DNA of 64,000 bases from Neptunomonas qingdaonensis (GCF_900113275.1 NZ_FOOU01000008.1:62001-126000), one strand, 5' to 3'. Shown: positions 47,601 to 56,851, counted from the stretch's first letter. Numbers and translations: made by a program. The notes: generated by a model not told the origin, from the sequence alone.

Positions 47601-47940
47601 CTTGAGCGAGCAGTTTAGCTTTACACCCATGCCTGCTGAATTGGCGCATGCTGAGTTAAGCAAGCTCGTCAAAACCTACCTTGAGGGGCAGCGTTTCCCG
47701 CTGAACTGGATACCCGAGCCCGCGTGGAAATGGTTAAGTCTACGTGGTAAAGATGAAGAAAAAGCGCGTAAAGAAGCACAAAGTCGCTTTGACAGTGATC
47801 GGGGGGGCGATGCCAGCAACCCCTACGTACGCAGAGTTTATCCTGAATGGCGCATGATTGAGCCGGGTGTTTTCGCTTATTCCGAACAGCTGTTTAGTGT
47901 AATGATGAACTATCTGGAAGTGGATAACGATGACCATTAA
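44638..47940 (+). CDS. recC: exodeoxyribonuclease V gamma subunit
   Basis: A 1100-residue subunit of RecBCD, near the normal 1120-1150. RecC holds the complex together, scans for Chi sites and has a degenerate helicase/nuclease fold. Recognised stretches are QSPGMAQWLKLELAERLGIAANIEFPLPA near the start (given in part), FCTLMPMRAIPF, and GMNDSDYPRS. It begins at ATG with AAAGGA upstream. Its stop lies inside the beginning of recB (11-bp overlap). The gene order recC-recB-recD lacks the ptrA gene that interrupts the set in E. coli. Confidence 0.95.
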   Translation: MLRVYHSNALDTLRDVLVEMIRQDPQSDPFVAEQILVQSPGMAQWLKLELAERLGIAANIEFPLPASFLWKVFVAALDDVPERSAYNKASMTWVLMRVLPQYLDSDLFSVLRHYLQEDEDPLRLYHLCERVADLFDQYLVYRPDWIAAWEQGDDQPALEADQRWQPALWRAIVEDTHSRGLPHWHRANMYDTFIKALSNSQTALAGVPRRIFVFGISALPQNYIEALGALGQKVDVHLMLANPCRHYWGDIVDPGYLARLNRIWLSKGQDADETYQTGHPLLASMGKLGRDYLHLIQQMELPEVALFNDARYDTLLSALQSDMLELVNRGNDQNSNSGLSDPVITFADTDQSIQLHSAHSALREVEILQDQLLAMFSDNARLKPRDIIVMMPDVAHYAPYIDAVFGNAAAAHYLPYSISDRSAEQEIPLLSSFLQLISLSKSRFSVSQVIELLELPATLKRFELEQEAFENIRQWINETGIHWGLDQMSREDSGSVGFEQNSWRFGMDRLFSGYAIGATDAVWNDISPYDGVGGLASAALGQLSAFLQQLQQLRTQFSGAQPLTGWIALIQQMLEAMYLPDERDHEALELIYRALESLRETFQEVAFEKDIDVAIVQDYLQEQLSSQRSSQRFLSGQINFCTLMPMRAIPFGVVCLLGMNDSDYPRSIPPMGFDLMVDHPRKGDRSRRDDDRYLFLEALLSARDTLYISYVGRSIADNAKRVPSVLVSEVLEYCDQAYRIEQDTPESTRKFVTAKTVQEHLLLEHPLTAYSPGYFDQTSPRLFSYNNRWMISSNLSTLTSASFIKGKLQPIENPLVELDDLIAFYRHPIQYFFQKRMQIFFRDDELVLSDEEPFSLAPLIDYQLRKKLLQSALGGDGLQATAHFIRQSGILPVGKAGDVELSKRTHDIAELYEKMQPLMVGEPRRREINLRFTLPDSLELQGWVNDVYDTGVLKYDVSKVSGRHRFMTWVQHLATCAAGYSERTTYRGLSEQFSFTPMPAELAHAELSKLVKTYLEGQRFPLNWIPEPAWKWLSLRGKDEEKARKEAQSRFDSDRGGDASNPYVRRVYPEWRMIEPGVFAYSEQLFSVMMNYLEVDNDDH

Positions 47941-50900
47941 GCTGCTTGATCCACTGACGCTGCCGATTCATGGCCAGTGCTTGATTGAAGCCAGTGCCGG
48001 TACCGGTAAAACTTACACACTGGCGGCCTTGTATCTACGTTTATTGCTGGGTTTAGGTAACAGCCCTGAGCATGGCTCTAAAAACAGCCCTGAGAATGCA
48101 AGCAATCTGATGCCGCTGGGTGTTGAGCAGATTCTGGTGGTGACCTTTACCGAAGCGGCTACGCAGGAGTTGCGAGATAGGATTCGGCAACGAATCCGGG
48201 AAGCGCGAAAAGCCTTTCTGGCGGGGGAAAGTGATGATCCATTACTGGCTCGCTTGCTTGAACACACATCAGCTCATCAGGATAAAGCTCGCTTGCTTGA
48301 ACTGGCGGCAGCTGAAATGGATCAGGCGGCGATCTTTACTATCCATGGTTTTTGTCAACGTATGCTCAAGCAGCATGCGTTTGAAAGTGGTGCGCTATTT
48401 AACCAGGAACTGACTACGGATGATGCTCCACTGATTCGTCAGGCTCTATTGGATTATTGGCGTGATGCATTTTACCAGGCACCCTATGAGTTGGCGGGTG
48501 AAATGTTACAGCAGTTCAGAACCCCTGATCTGTTATTGCCGGCAATCCGTAGTTTTTTAAGTATCCACGAGCTGATCCAGGAACCGGATTATAGCCAGTT
48601 TGATTTGCAGCAGGGCTGGCGGGCGGAAAAAGAAGCATTACAGCAATTTAAACCGCTGTGGCTGGCTTCGGTTGGAGATCTGGCTCCATTAATTGAGGCC
48701 TCCGGGATTAATAAGCGCCGTTACAGTAAACGTAATTTGCCCGGCTGGTTGGAGGCGGTAACGCTTTATGCCCGAGGTGATACGGCTCAGGTTCCCTGGG
48801 ATAAACTGAATTATTTTCGACAGTCCGTTATCGAAGCAGATTGCCCCAAAGGCTCGCCACCGTGTCATCCGGTTTTTAGCCAGATTGACCAGATTTTTGA
48901 GCGACGTGTCCCGATTAAAGAGGTCATCATTTCGCAGGCGTTAGGCGAGGTGAAAAAGCGCTTACAGGCAGAAAAAGCGCGTCATCAGTTACTGGCTTTT
49001 GATGATCTGTTATCTCAATTGGCGTTTGCTTTGCAAAGAGAGGGCGGTGAGCGGCTAGCGGCGGCGATTCGTAAACAATATCCGGTTGCGATGATTGATG
49101 AGTTTCAGGATACCGACCCGTTACAGTATGCGATTTTTAATCAGATCTATCCGGCGGCTCCGTCTGCTTTGTTGATGATTGGTGATCCGAAGCAGTCTAT
49201 CTATGCTTTTCGTGGCGCGGATATTTTTACTTATATGCAAGCGCGTAAACAGGTATCAGCTCACTACACTCTGGATACCAATTGGCGTTCATCAACAGCC
49301 ATGGTCAGCGCTGCTAATGCGCTTTTCGGTTATATTCCTTCTGCTTTTATTTATGATCAGGATATTCCGTTTTATCCGGCCAAAGCATCGGCTAAGGCCG
49401 ACAAAACAGCGTTCAATTGCCAGGGTAAGATTCAACCAGCGCTCAACTTCTGGATGGCCGGAGAATCACTGAGCGTCAGCGATTATCTGCAGCGTTATGC
49501 CGCTGGATGCGCCCGGCATATCGATTCGCTGTTAAATTCCGGAGAGTATTATATTGGCGAGCGCCGCATCCTGCCCGCTGATATCGCCATACTGGTACGT
49601 GACCGTAAAGAAGCTAAGGAGGTTCAGCAGTCGTTACGTGGCCAACGGATTGATTCGGTGTTTCTTTCCAGCCGCGAGAGTGTTTTTACCACCCTTGAGG
49701 CGCGTGAGCTACTTTATATTCTGCAGGCGATTGCGGAACCGACCGATGAGCGCCTGATGCGAACAGCCTTGGCAACCGGGGTGTTTCATCTGGATATGTC
49801 TGAGCTGGATACACTCTGCCAAAGTGAGCTGGAATGGGAAGCTCTGGTGGTTGAGTTTCAGCAGTATCGCGAACATTGGCAGCGTTTAGGCGTGTTACCT
49901 ATGTTACATAATTTACTGGCGACGCGTGGCTTGTCAGGACGGATTCTGGCCAGCGAAGATGGCGAGCGCCGTCTCACTGACTTGTTACACCTGGGTGAGT
50001 TATTACAACAAGCCAGCCAGGAAGTGGAAGGGTTGATGGGGGCATTGCGTTGGTTAGCCGAACATCTGGCCAGCCCTAATCAGAATGCCGATGAGCAACA
50101 GCTCCACTTAGAAAGTGATCGTTCCCGTGTGACTATTATTACTATCCACAAATCCAAGGGGCTGGAGTATGAGATAGTCTATTTACCGTTTATCTGTCGT
50201 TACCGGGATAGTAGCTCTTCATTTTTTCATGATGACGAAGGCCGCTCAGTACTCAGTTTAGCGCCGGATGATGAGATTAAAGCGCGGGTAGAAAAAGAGC
50301 GTTTAGCGGAAGACCTTCGCCTGCTTTATGTGGCCGTAACCCGTGCAGTGCATGCCTGTTATCTGGGCGTGTGTGATGTTCGATACCGTAACAGTAAGCA
50401 GGGGAAAACGGCCAGTAGTGCATTGGGCTATCTATTGATGAGGCAGGAGCCTGATCTTGTTGAAGCGGTGAATAATTTTGCTGCCGTGTATGCCGCGTTA
50501 CATGTTCAGCTGGTGCCTGAAACTGCGCAGGATCACAGCACTGCTGATCTCTTTACTGACCTTGTTTGCGGATCTGAGACTGAAGCTGAAACAGGATCCG
50601 TGCCTTGTGAACCACATGTCAAAATATTTTCCGGGGTTATTCAGCGGGATTGGCGTGTAACCAGCTACTCAGCCTTAAGTCGTTTTCATACGCGCGAAGC
50701 GATCACTGAAGTTATTCTGGATCTTGAAGTGTTGGCAGAGCAGGACTCAACAGAGGATAACATGGAGGGTGTTTTTAATATCTTTACCTTCCATCGGGGG
50801 GCGACGGCCGGTACATTTTTGCATACGCTTTTTGAAGAGATCGATTTTGCGACGGTCACGCCGCTACAGCTGGATGAGGTGCTGGAGAAACATCTGTTGC

Positions 50901-51493
50901 TGAGTGGTTTTGAACCTGAGTGGCAGCCGGTGTTAGCTGAGTTTGTACAGCAAACCTTGCAGGTTTTACTGCCACAGGCAGGTTGTCGCTTAATGGATAT
51001 CAGTGATCAGAACCGCTTGGTAGAGATGGAGTTTGTGTTGCCCTTTGCCTCGATAGAAGCATCCCATCTCAATCAGCTATTACGTCAGCACGACCCGTTA
51101 GCTCAGCGCGCAGGGGAGCTGCAGTTTGATCAAATTCAAGGGATGCTGAAAGGTTATATCGATCTGACGATGCGTTATGAAGGCCGCTATTATGTGGTGG
51201 ATTATAAGTCCAATCATTTGGGGTACACCCCGCAGGATTATAGTCAGGAGGCGATGGAGCAAGCCATGATAGAGCACCGCTACGATCTGCAGTATGTGTT
51301 GTATACATTAGCCTTGCATCGTTTATTGAAAAACCGTTTGCCGGACTATCACTACGAAACGCATGTAGGCGGTGTCTATTATCTGTTTATACGCGGCATG
51401 CATAAAGATCAGGGGCAGCAGGGGATTTTCTATACCAAGCCTGATTTTGCGTTGATCGATGCCTTGGATACGTTATTCCAGGAGGGGATATGA
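47930..51493 (+). CDS. recB: exodeoxyribonuclease V beta subunit
   Basis: A 1187-residue helicase-nuclease, the usual RecB size. Walker A EASAGTGKTYTLAAL, superfamily I motif Ia VTFTEAATQELRDRIR, motif II MIDEFQDTDPLQY, motif V/VI TIHKSKGLEYE and VAVTRA, and the C-terminal nuclease motif YYVVDYKSNHLG are all present. With RecC and RecD it unwinds and resects double-strand breaks for RecA loading. A short repeated insert lies between motif I and Ia. It overlaps recC by 11 bp and recD by 4 bp. Confidence 0.96.
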   Translation: MTIKLLDPLTLPIHGQCLIEASAGTGKTYTLAALYLRLLLGLGNSPEHGSKNSPENASNLMPLGVEQILVVTFTEAATQELRDRIRQRIREARKAFLAGESDDPLLARLLEHTSAHQDKARLLELAAAEMDQAAIFTIHGFCQRMLKQHAFESGALFNQELTTDDAPLIRQALLDYWRDAFYQAPYELAGEMLQQFRTPDLLLPAIRSFLSIHELIQEPDYSQFDLQQGWRAEKEALQQFKPLWLASVGDLAPLIEASGINKRRYSKRNLPGWLEAVTLYARGDTAQVPWDKLNYFRQSVIEADCPKGSPPCHPVFSQIDQIFERRVPIKEVIISQALGEVKKRLQAEKARHQLLAFDDLLSQLAFALQREGGERLAAAIRKQYPVAMIDEFQDTDPLQYAIFNQIYPAAPSALLMIGDPKQSIYAFRGADIFTYMQARKQVSAHYTLDTNWRSSTAMVSAANALFGYIPSAFIYDQDIPFYPAKASAKADKTAFNCQGKIQPALNFWMAGESLSVSDYLQRYAAGCARHIDSLLNSGEYYIGERRILPADIAILVRDRKEAKEVQQSLRGQRIDSVFLSSRESVFTTLEARELLYILQAIAEPTDERLMRTALATGVFHLDMSELDTLCQSELEWEALVVEFQQYREHWQRLGVLPMLHNLLATRGLSGRILASEDGERRLTDLLHLGELLQQASQEVEGLMGALRWLAEHLASPNQNADEQQLHLESDRSRVTIITIHKSKGLEYEIVYLPFICRYRDSSSSFFHDDEGRSVLSLAPDDEIKARVEKERLAEDLRLLYVAVTRAVHACYLGVCDVRYRNSKQGKTASSALGYLLMRQEPDLVEAVNNFAAVYAALHVQLVPETAQDHSTADLFTDLVCGSETEAETGSVPCEPHVKIFSGVIQRDWRVTSYSALSRFHTREAITEVILDLEVLAEQDSTEDNMEGVFNIFTFHRGATAGTFLHTLFEEIDFATVTPLQLDEVLEKHLLLSGFEPEWQPVLAEFVQQTLQVLLPQAGCRLMDISDQNRLVEMEFVLPFASIEASHLNQLLRQHDPLAQRAGELQFDQIQGMLKGYIDLTMRYEGRYYVVDYKSNHLGYTPQDYSQEAMEQAMIEHRYDLQYVLYTLALHRLLKNRLPDYHYETHVGGVYYLFIRGMHKDQGQQGIFYTKPDFALIDALDTLFQEGI
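48059..48106 (+). repeat. two 24-bp coding repeats in recB
   Basis: Two imperfect direct copies (starting AACAGCCCTGAG) encode NSPEHGSK and NSPENASN, an insert in a surface loop between helicase motifs I and Ia where RecB proteins are normally shorter. The frame is preserved. Confidence 0.75.
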
Positions 51494-53406
51494 AACTATT
51501 GGAGGAGCTTCATACGCAAGGTTGTTTGCGGCCGCTGGATTTGCACTTTGCAAACTGGTTGACAACGCAACAACCGAACATGCCTGATTTTCTGGTATTG
51601 CTGGCGGCGCTGACCAGCCAGCAGCTTGGCGAAGGGCATGTCTGTATCGATCTGCAACAGCTTGACCTGCTGTGGGCTGATTGGCCAACGTCATTGCGTG
51701 AAGAGGCGGGGCGCCTCAGAAGAAAGCAATCTGTAGCTCAGTTAGTCGACCATCTCATCCTTGGAGACGGGCAGGCAGCGGCTCTTGATAAAGGATCGGT
51801 TGTGGCTCTTGATGAAGCGCCAGTTGCGGCTGTTGATAAAAGAGGGGTTGTGACACCACTGATATTGGATAAAGGGCGCTTGTATCTTTATCGGTATTGG
51901 CAATATGAGTGTCAGGTCGCGGTTGATTTGTTGGCGCGCGCCACTCCCGCTGATTTTTCATTGCCATTGCTTAAAGAAAAACTGAATGTGCTTTTTCCTA
52001 CAAGGGCATTTCCTTCAAGTGCGACAGAACCGGATGGTCAACGCATTGCAGCGGCGACGGCTGTTATGCAGTCTTTAGCTATTATCAGTGGAGGGCCCGG
52101 GACCGGCAAAACAACGACGATAACGCGAATGCTCGCGATCTACCTGCAGATGCAGCATCATCAGTATCCGGCTAAACATCCAGTCATACGCTTGGCAGCC
52201 CCTACGGGTAAAGCGGCAGCACGTTTATCCGAATCAATCAGTGCGGCGCGTGATTCATTAGATGTCAGTGACGAAATTAAAGAGCAGATACCTGATGAAG
52301 GTACCACACTGCATCGTCTCTTAGGTGCCCGCCCGGGCCAGTCAGGCTTCAAATATAATGCGGATAATCCGCTACATCTTGATTTGCTGGTGGTCGATGA
52401 AGCATCGATGATTGATTTACCTCTGATGGCTAGCTTGTTGTCGGCATTGCCGCCACAGGCCCGATTAATTCTCGTGGGTGATAAAGAGCAGTTGGCCTCT
52501 GTTGAAGCGGGTAGCGTCATGGGAGACCTTTGTGCATTACCCAAGCAGGCCAGGCGTAGTGAGAAAATGACTGCATTCTTGCAAGAAACATGTGGCCTGG
52601 TTGAACCGTTAGCCTTTAATTCCCTGCCGTTTGCTGACTCTGTCGCTTTTCTCACGCATAGCTATCGGTTTTCAAGGGACAGCGGTATTGGTGCCTTGGC
52701 GCGCGCTGTTAATAACGGCAGTGCCGAGCAAGTAAAAACAGTATTGCAGTCGGGCTATAGTGACGTGCAGCAGTTGGCCGTGAATGCTTCAGATAATACT
52801 CAATTGATTCAGCATATGTTAGTTAAGTATAGAAGCTATCTGGATACGGTGAGTATGCATGCTCCTCCTGCGGATATTTTAAAACAGTTCTCGGACTTTC
52901 GTGTTTTATGTGGGTTACGCAAAGGAATTTTTGGTGTGGAAGCGCTTAATGAAGCCTTTGAAAAGGAGGCCGAAAGCCGCCATTTGATAAAAATGAATGG
53001 CCGTTGGTATCCCGGCAGGCCTGTTATGATTACGCGCAATGATCGTTCTTTACGCCTGTATAACGGTGATGTGGGAATCGCATTGATAGATGCACAAACA
53101 CAGCAGTTGAAAGTATGGTTTGATCAGGGAGGAGAGTTGGTTTCATACTCCACTAGCCGTTTACCACAGCATGAAACAGTATTTGCGATGACCGTGCATA
53201 AAAGTCAGGGATCGGAGTTTAACGAGGTGACATTGGTGTTGGCGGAGGATGCTAAGGTGATTAGCCGGGAGTTAGTCTATACCGGAATAACCCGTGCTAA
53301 AAAACACTGCTCGCTTTATGGATCATTTAAAACAATCGTAGCGTCAATTGATAAAGCAACGATCAGAATGAGTGGATTGGCAGAAAGAATCTGGGGTAGA
53401 GGATAA
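51490..53406 (+). CDS. recD: exodeoxyribonuclease V alpha subunit
   Basis: A 638-residue 5'-3' helicase, normal RecD length plus an insert. Walker A GGPGTGKTTTITRML, motif II VVDEASMIDLPLM, motif III GDKEQLASVEAG and C-terminal MTVHKSQGSEF and TGITRAK are all visible. It is the last gene of the recCBD set, with its ATG inside the end of recB. A 24-residue repeated insert (residues 97-120) lies in the N-terminal domain ahead of LYLYRYWQYE. Confidence 0.95.
   Translation: MKLLEELHTQGCLRPLDLHFANWLTTQQPNMPDFLVLLAALTSQQLGEGHVCIDLQQLDLLWADWPTSLREEAGRLRRKQSVAQLVDHLILGDGQAAALDKGSVVALDEAPVAAVDKRGVVTPLILDKGRLYLYRYWQYECQVAVDLLARATPADFSLPLLKEKLNVLFPTRAFPSSATEPDGQRIAAATAVMQSLAIISGGPGTGKTTTITRMLAIYLQMQHHQYPAKHPVIRLAAPTGKAAARLSESISAARDSLDVSDEIKEQIPDEGTTLHRLLGARPGQSGFKYNADNPLHLDLLVVDEASMIDLPLMASLLSALPPQARLILVGDKEQLASVEAGSVMGDLCALPKQARRSEKMTAFLQETCGLVEPLAFNSLPFADSVAFLTHSYRFSRDSGIGALARAVNNGSAEQVKTVLQSGYSDVQQLAVNASDNTQLIQHMLVKYRSYLDTVSMHAPPADILKQFSDFRVLCGLRKGIFGVEALNEAFEKEAESRHLIKMNGRWYPGRPVMITRNDRSLRLYNGDVGIALIDAQTQQLKVWFDQGGELVSYSTSRLPQHETVFAMTVHKSQGSEFNEVTLVLAEDAKVISRELVYTGITRAKKHCSLYGSFKTIVASIDKATIRMSGLAERIWGRG
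51778..51849 (+). repeat. three 24-bp coding repeats in recD
   Basis: Three adjacent imperfect units encode AALDKGSV, VALDEAPV and AAVDKRGV (residues 97-120). The period is 24 bp, so copy number changes keep the frame. The insert sits just before a conserved RecD segment and is probably a flexible surface loop. Confidence 0.85.
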
Positions 53407-53490
53407 AAACGAGCATATCCGCAAATTCTGTCTACCTATTGTTTATAGCTGTTTTTGATTCTACCTGCTCTGATTCTACCTAAATGTCAC

Positions 53491-53631
53491 TTAGCGGCGG
53501 CGGTTTTTAAAACGCTGCTCATCAGTTTTTATGCGAATAGGCCGCATCTCTTTTTTCTGGCTGACAGAAAGTAGTTGTTTACCGATAAACACGGCAAGTA
53601 CTGCGATTATAAGAGTCATCAAAATTGTCAT
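53491..53631 (-). CDS. 46-residue small membrane protein
   Basis: A short open frame with a near-ideal ribosome site (GAGG, 6 nt, ATG). It begins MTILMTLIIAVLAVFIGKQL, a single membrane helix, and ends in a strongly basic tail (RPIRIKTDEQRFKNRRR). It lies 45 bp downstream of the glutaredoxin gene on the same strand, so it is probably cotranscribed. No family recognised; the helix plus positive tail layout gives N-out/C-in topology typical of small regulatory membrane proteins. Confidence 0.7.
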   Translation of the reverse strand: MTILMTLIIAVLAVFIGKQLLSVSQKKEMRPIRIKTDEQRFKNRRR

Positions 53632-53676
53632 AAACTACCTCGTGGACTTTTTTCATTCTTACCGTTACTTTAGCCC

Positions 53677-53919
53677 TTAAAGGCCCATGTCAGCAACCTT
53701 ATTCGAAAATTCTGTGTATCCGCCTATATATTCCTTACCGATGAAAATCTGCGGCACGGTATGTACCGGTTTTCCAATCGTTTTTTCTAAGTCAGCCTGG
53801 CTGATGTTTTCTTTGTGGATATCTAAATAGGTGAAGTTGAGATCTTTTTGTTCACATATCTGCTTGGCTCTTTTACAAAAGCCACAACCCTCTTTGCCAA
53901 AAATAGTCACACGTTCCAT
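53677..53919 (-). CDS. grxC: glutaredoxin (GrxC type)
   Basis: An 80-residue thioredoxin-fold redox protein with active site CGFC (residues 11-14) followed by KRAKQICE, then the cis-Pro segment HTVPQIFIGKEYIGGYTEF that binds glutathione. The length and core fit the small dithiol glutaredoxins such as E. coli Grx3. The Phe inside the active site is unusual (Tyr or Pro-Tyr is common). Gene start has a GGAGAG ribosome site. Confidence 0.92.
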   Translation of the reverse strand: MERVTIFGKEGCGFCKRAKQICEQKDLNFTYLDIHKENISQADLEKTIGKPVHTVPQIFIGKEYIGGYTEFSNKVADMGL

Positions 53920-54475
53920 CTGCTCTCTCCTGTTGATAGAAATAAGACTTAATAAAACATTAAAAGTTGCAGTTTTCTAATGGGTTATTGCTATTAAACA
54001 GATAAATGAAATTAATGAGCGAATTCAGAAAAGCGTATTTGAAATCAAGCATCTCGCAGAAAGCTTAGATCAAGGTATAGGTCTTTACTTAACGAGTAGA
54101 TTAAACAAAGGTGTCTGTGAGCTGACAAACAATATGAAAATTCGAATGAATATAACGAGTTATCAGCTAAGAACTAATAAAAAAAGACTGAGAAAATGGC
54201 AAACGTATACTACGAATTGACCAGTACTTAAGGCCTTATTCTTCAAGACATTTGGAAAAGATTCCGTATAATTTGCGCCAACATACCCCATATGGAAGTT
54301 TTTTTTACGTCCGTATGTTTGTAATTAGTACGAAAATCCTAGGGTAAAGCATCCTATTGACAGCGAAACCATAAGATTCGTTGCAGTGTGATTCAGAGTG
54401 ATTTGCTCTTAATTTTTCACACTATCGGGTGTGATTTTCAGATCCCATATTTATATTAGAAATGGTGAGAGCAAA
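53920..54475. other. 556-bp AT-rich gap between grxC and mqo
   Basis: No confident gene. A stretch from 53981 to 54220 stays open for 79 codons in one plus frame but has no start codon near its beginning and reads as a Lys/Asn/Ile-rich helical sequence, perhaps a gene remnant. Before mqo lies a TTGACA at 54357-54362 without a clear -10, and a hairpin TCACAC/GTGTGA at 54417-54434, candidate elements of the mqo control region. Confidence 0.5.
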
Positions 54476-55960
54476 ATGATAGCAAAATCGGCAGATGTAT
54501 TGTTAGTAGGTGCGGGTGCGATGAGTACCACCCTGGGGATGCTTTTGAAGCAGCTCGACCCTAACATCAATATTGTGATGGTAGAACGGTTAGGCCATGT
54601 TGCACACGAAAGTACAGATGGCTGGAATAATGCTGGAACAGGGCACGCAGCTTATTGTGAACTAAACTACACACCGAAACTACCTGACGGTAGCATTGAT
54701 ACCACTAAAGCTTTTGCCATTAACTCTGCTTTTGAGGTTAGCCTGCAGTTTTGGTCATATCTGGTTAAGCAGGGAGCTTTACCAAAGCCAGAAAACTTTA
54801 TTCATGCAACGCCTCATCAAAGCTTTGTTTGGGGGGAGGCTAATGTTGAGTTTTTGCGTAAGCGTTATGCGGCCCTGAGTCAGTCGCCGCAATTCGCAGA
54901 TATGGAATACAGCGAAGATCCTCATGTCTTGCGTGAATGGATGCCGCTGATTCTTGAAAACCGTGACCCTATGGAGCCTGTTGCGGGTACGCGGGTTCGT
55001 TATGGTGCTGATGTTGATTTTGGTGCGCTTGCGCGCAACATGACACACTATCTTCAAGCGCAGGATAATTTTGAGTTGTTGCTAAATCATACTGTTACAG
55101 ATCTTGAGCAGGACGATGATGGTCAATGGCAGGTTGAGCTTGAAAACAGAAAAACGGGTGTGGAAAGAACCATAACATCGCGTTTTGTCTTTTTGGGGGC
55201 AGGCGGTGGTGCATTACCTTTACTGCAGATGTCAGGTATTCCTGAGGGCGATGGATACGGCGGCTTTCCGGTCAGTGGTCAATGGCTTGTATGTAAAAAG
55301 CAAGAAATCGTTGAAAAACATCTGGCCAAAGTTTATGGCTTAGCGCCTATTGGTGCGCCTCCAATGTCTGTGCCACATTTAGATACCCGTATCATCAGTG
55401 GTGAGAAAGCCTTGTTGTTTGGTCCGTTTGCTGGCTTTACCACTAAGTTTTTAAAACAGGGTTCCATATTGGATCTGCCTAAAAGCTTACGAGCGAATAA
55501 CCTTAAATCTATGTTGTCTGTGGGTAAAAACAATATGGATCTGACGCGTTATTTGATCAGTGAGGCGATGCAGTCCCATGAAGAGCGTGTCGCTTCTCTG
55601 CGTAACTTCTACCCTGACGCTAAAGATGAAGACTGGGAGCTGGCCAATGCGGGACAACGCGTGCAGATCATCAAAAAAGATGAGGCCTCAGGCGGTAAGT
55701 TAGAGTTTGGAACAGAAGTTATCTCGTCGGCTGATCATACATTGGCCGCATTACTGGGCGCTTCACCGGGTGCATCAACGGCCGTTAATACGATGATCAA
55801 CATCGTTGAACGCTGCTTTCCAGAACGCCTGGCAACACAAGAGTGGCAGCAGAAATTGAAGGAGATGGTTCCTTCGTACGGTGAATCATTGAAGGATAAT
55901 GATGAATTAATGAAGCGTGTCCGTCAATATACCCTATCTACACTGGAACTTGATCAGTAG
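54476..55960 (+). CDS. mqo: malate:quinone oxidoreductase
   Basis: A 494-residue FAD enzyme that oxidises malate to oxaloacetate and passes electrons to the quinone pool at the inner membrane. The N-terminal dinucleotide motif VGAGAMSTTLGMLLKQL, the segment VERLGHVAHESTDGWNNAGTGHAA (position 36-59, given in part) and the C-terminal LGASPGASTAVNTM fit the family. ATG 54476 with GGTGAG upstream is chosen over an in-frame GTG at 54431. It replaces or supplements malate dehydrogenase in the citric acid cycle. Confidence 0.95.
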   Translation: MIAKSADVLLVGAGAMSTTLGMLLKQLDPNINIVMVERLGHVAHESTDGWNNAGTGHAAYCELNYTPKLPDGSIDTTKAFAINSAFEVSLQFWSYLVKQGALPKPENFIHATPHQSFVWGEANVEFLRKRYAALSQSPQFADMEYSEDPHVLREWMPLILENRDPMEPVAGTRVRYGADVDFGALARNMTHYLQAQDNFELLLNHTVTDLEQDDDGQWQVELENRKTGVERTITSRFVFLGAGGGALPLLQMSGIPEGDGYGGFPVSGQWLVCKKQEIVEKHLAKVYGLAPIGAPPMSVPHLDTRIISGEKALLFGPFAGFTTKFLKQGSILDLPKSLRANNLKSMLSVGKNNMDLTRYLISEAMQSHEERVASLRNFYPDAKDEDWELANAGQRVQIIKKDEASGGKLEFGTEVISSADHTLAALLGASPGASTAVNTMINIVERCFPERLATQEWQQKLKEMVPSYGESLKDNDELMKRVRQYTLSTLELDQ

Positions 55961-56009
55961 TGTCTGATAGTTGAGTGGCTCCCTTATTTAGGACGGGTCA
56001 TAGGTAAAT

Positions 56010-56036
56010 AAAAAGCCGACTTGAATGTCGGCTTTT
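56010..56036. terminator. bidirectional terminator after mqo
   Basis: Stem AAAAGCCGAC/GTCGGCTTTT with a TTGAAT loop and six T residues; it also serves the convergent SH3-protein gene. Confidence 0.93.
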
Positions 56037-56087
56037 TTATAGGTGCAGTTTGATACCCGGCAATTTTCATGATGGGAATGAAATGAG

Positions 56088-56660
56088 TTACATCCAGTCA
56101 TCTCTGCGTTTTTTCTTTTTAGGTAAGTAGGGTACAAGCAGACCTAATAAAACGCCCCCCAGAGCAACCAGACCACCGTAAGTAAACCAGCGCATCAGAT
56201 TGCTTTCATCCATGTTGTCTATTTGGCGGTTAAGGTCTGTAATTTCTGTATTTAATTTAGAGAGTTGGTCAGAATAAGTGCCATTTTCAGCTTTAAAGGT
56301 GTCAAGCTCGCCCCGCAGGCTTTGAATCTCTGTTGATTGCTGTTTGACCAGTACCTCACTTGTTTCCAGTGCGGATTCAAGCTTCGGCACGCGGATTTGA
56401 ATACTGTCACCGTTTTCCACATTGTTGGCATCAACCCAGCCGGTTTTTCCTGTAGAGGTGCGGACCTGGATAAATTTACCATCACCACTTTTTCTTAGGA
56501 TGTCGATCGATGATCCACTACGAACACGTCCGGTAATTTTATATTGATTACTCGGGCCGCCATGGACAAAAACATAAACGTCATCGGCAATATGGCCTTT
56601 TTCGGCCAAAGCAGGGATTGAAGCTGAGATGAATACAGCTGCAAGTATATATTTCTTCAT
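56088..56660 (-). CDS. SH3-domain envelope protein, YgiM type
   Basis: A 190-residue protein: signal peptide (cleavage near PALAEK), bacterial SH3 domain (about 22-90; VRSGSSIDILRKSGDGKFIQV), a coiled coil (TEIQSLRGELDTFKAENGTYSDQLSKLNTEI, about 108-150), a membrane helix (YGGLVALGGVLLGLLVPYL) and a Lys/Arg-rich cytosolic end. This is the layout of the TIGR04211/YgiM family. It is thought to act at the envelope, perhaps binding peptidoglycan; function unproven. Confidence 0.85.
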   Translation of the reverse strand: MKKYILAAVFISASIPALAEKGHIADDVYVFVHGGPSNQYKITGRVRSGSSIDILRKSGDGKFIQVRTSTGKTGWVDANNVENGDSIQIRVPKLESALETSEVLVKQQSTEIQSLRGELDTFKAENGTYSDQLSKLNTEITDLNRQIDNMDESNLMRWFTYGGLVALGGVLLGLLVPYLPKKKKRRDDWM

Positions 56661-56851
56661 TGTTCAGAGAGCCTTTGTCTCGGATTAATGTATTGGATGG
56701 ATACCTCTGAGAGAACACCTATTGTAAATGATTTACTCTGCAATAGGATCGAAAAGATGAGCTAAAGTTCCTTTAGAGATAGGATTTATAGCACGACAAA
56801 GGGATAATGCCGCTTAGTTTGTATCAGACCAATTAGACAATGGAGTTATCG

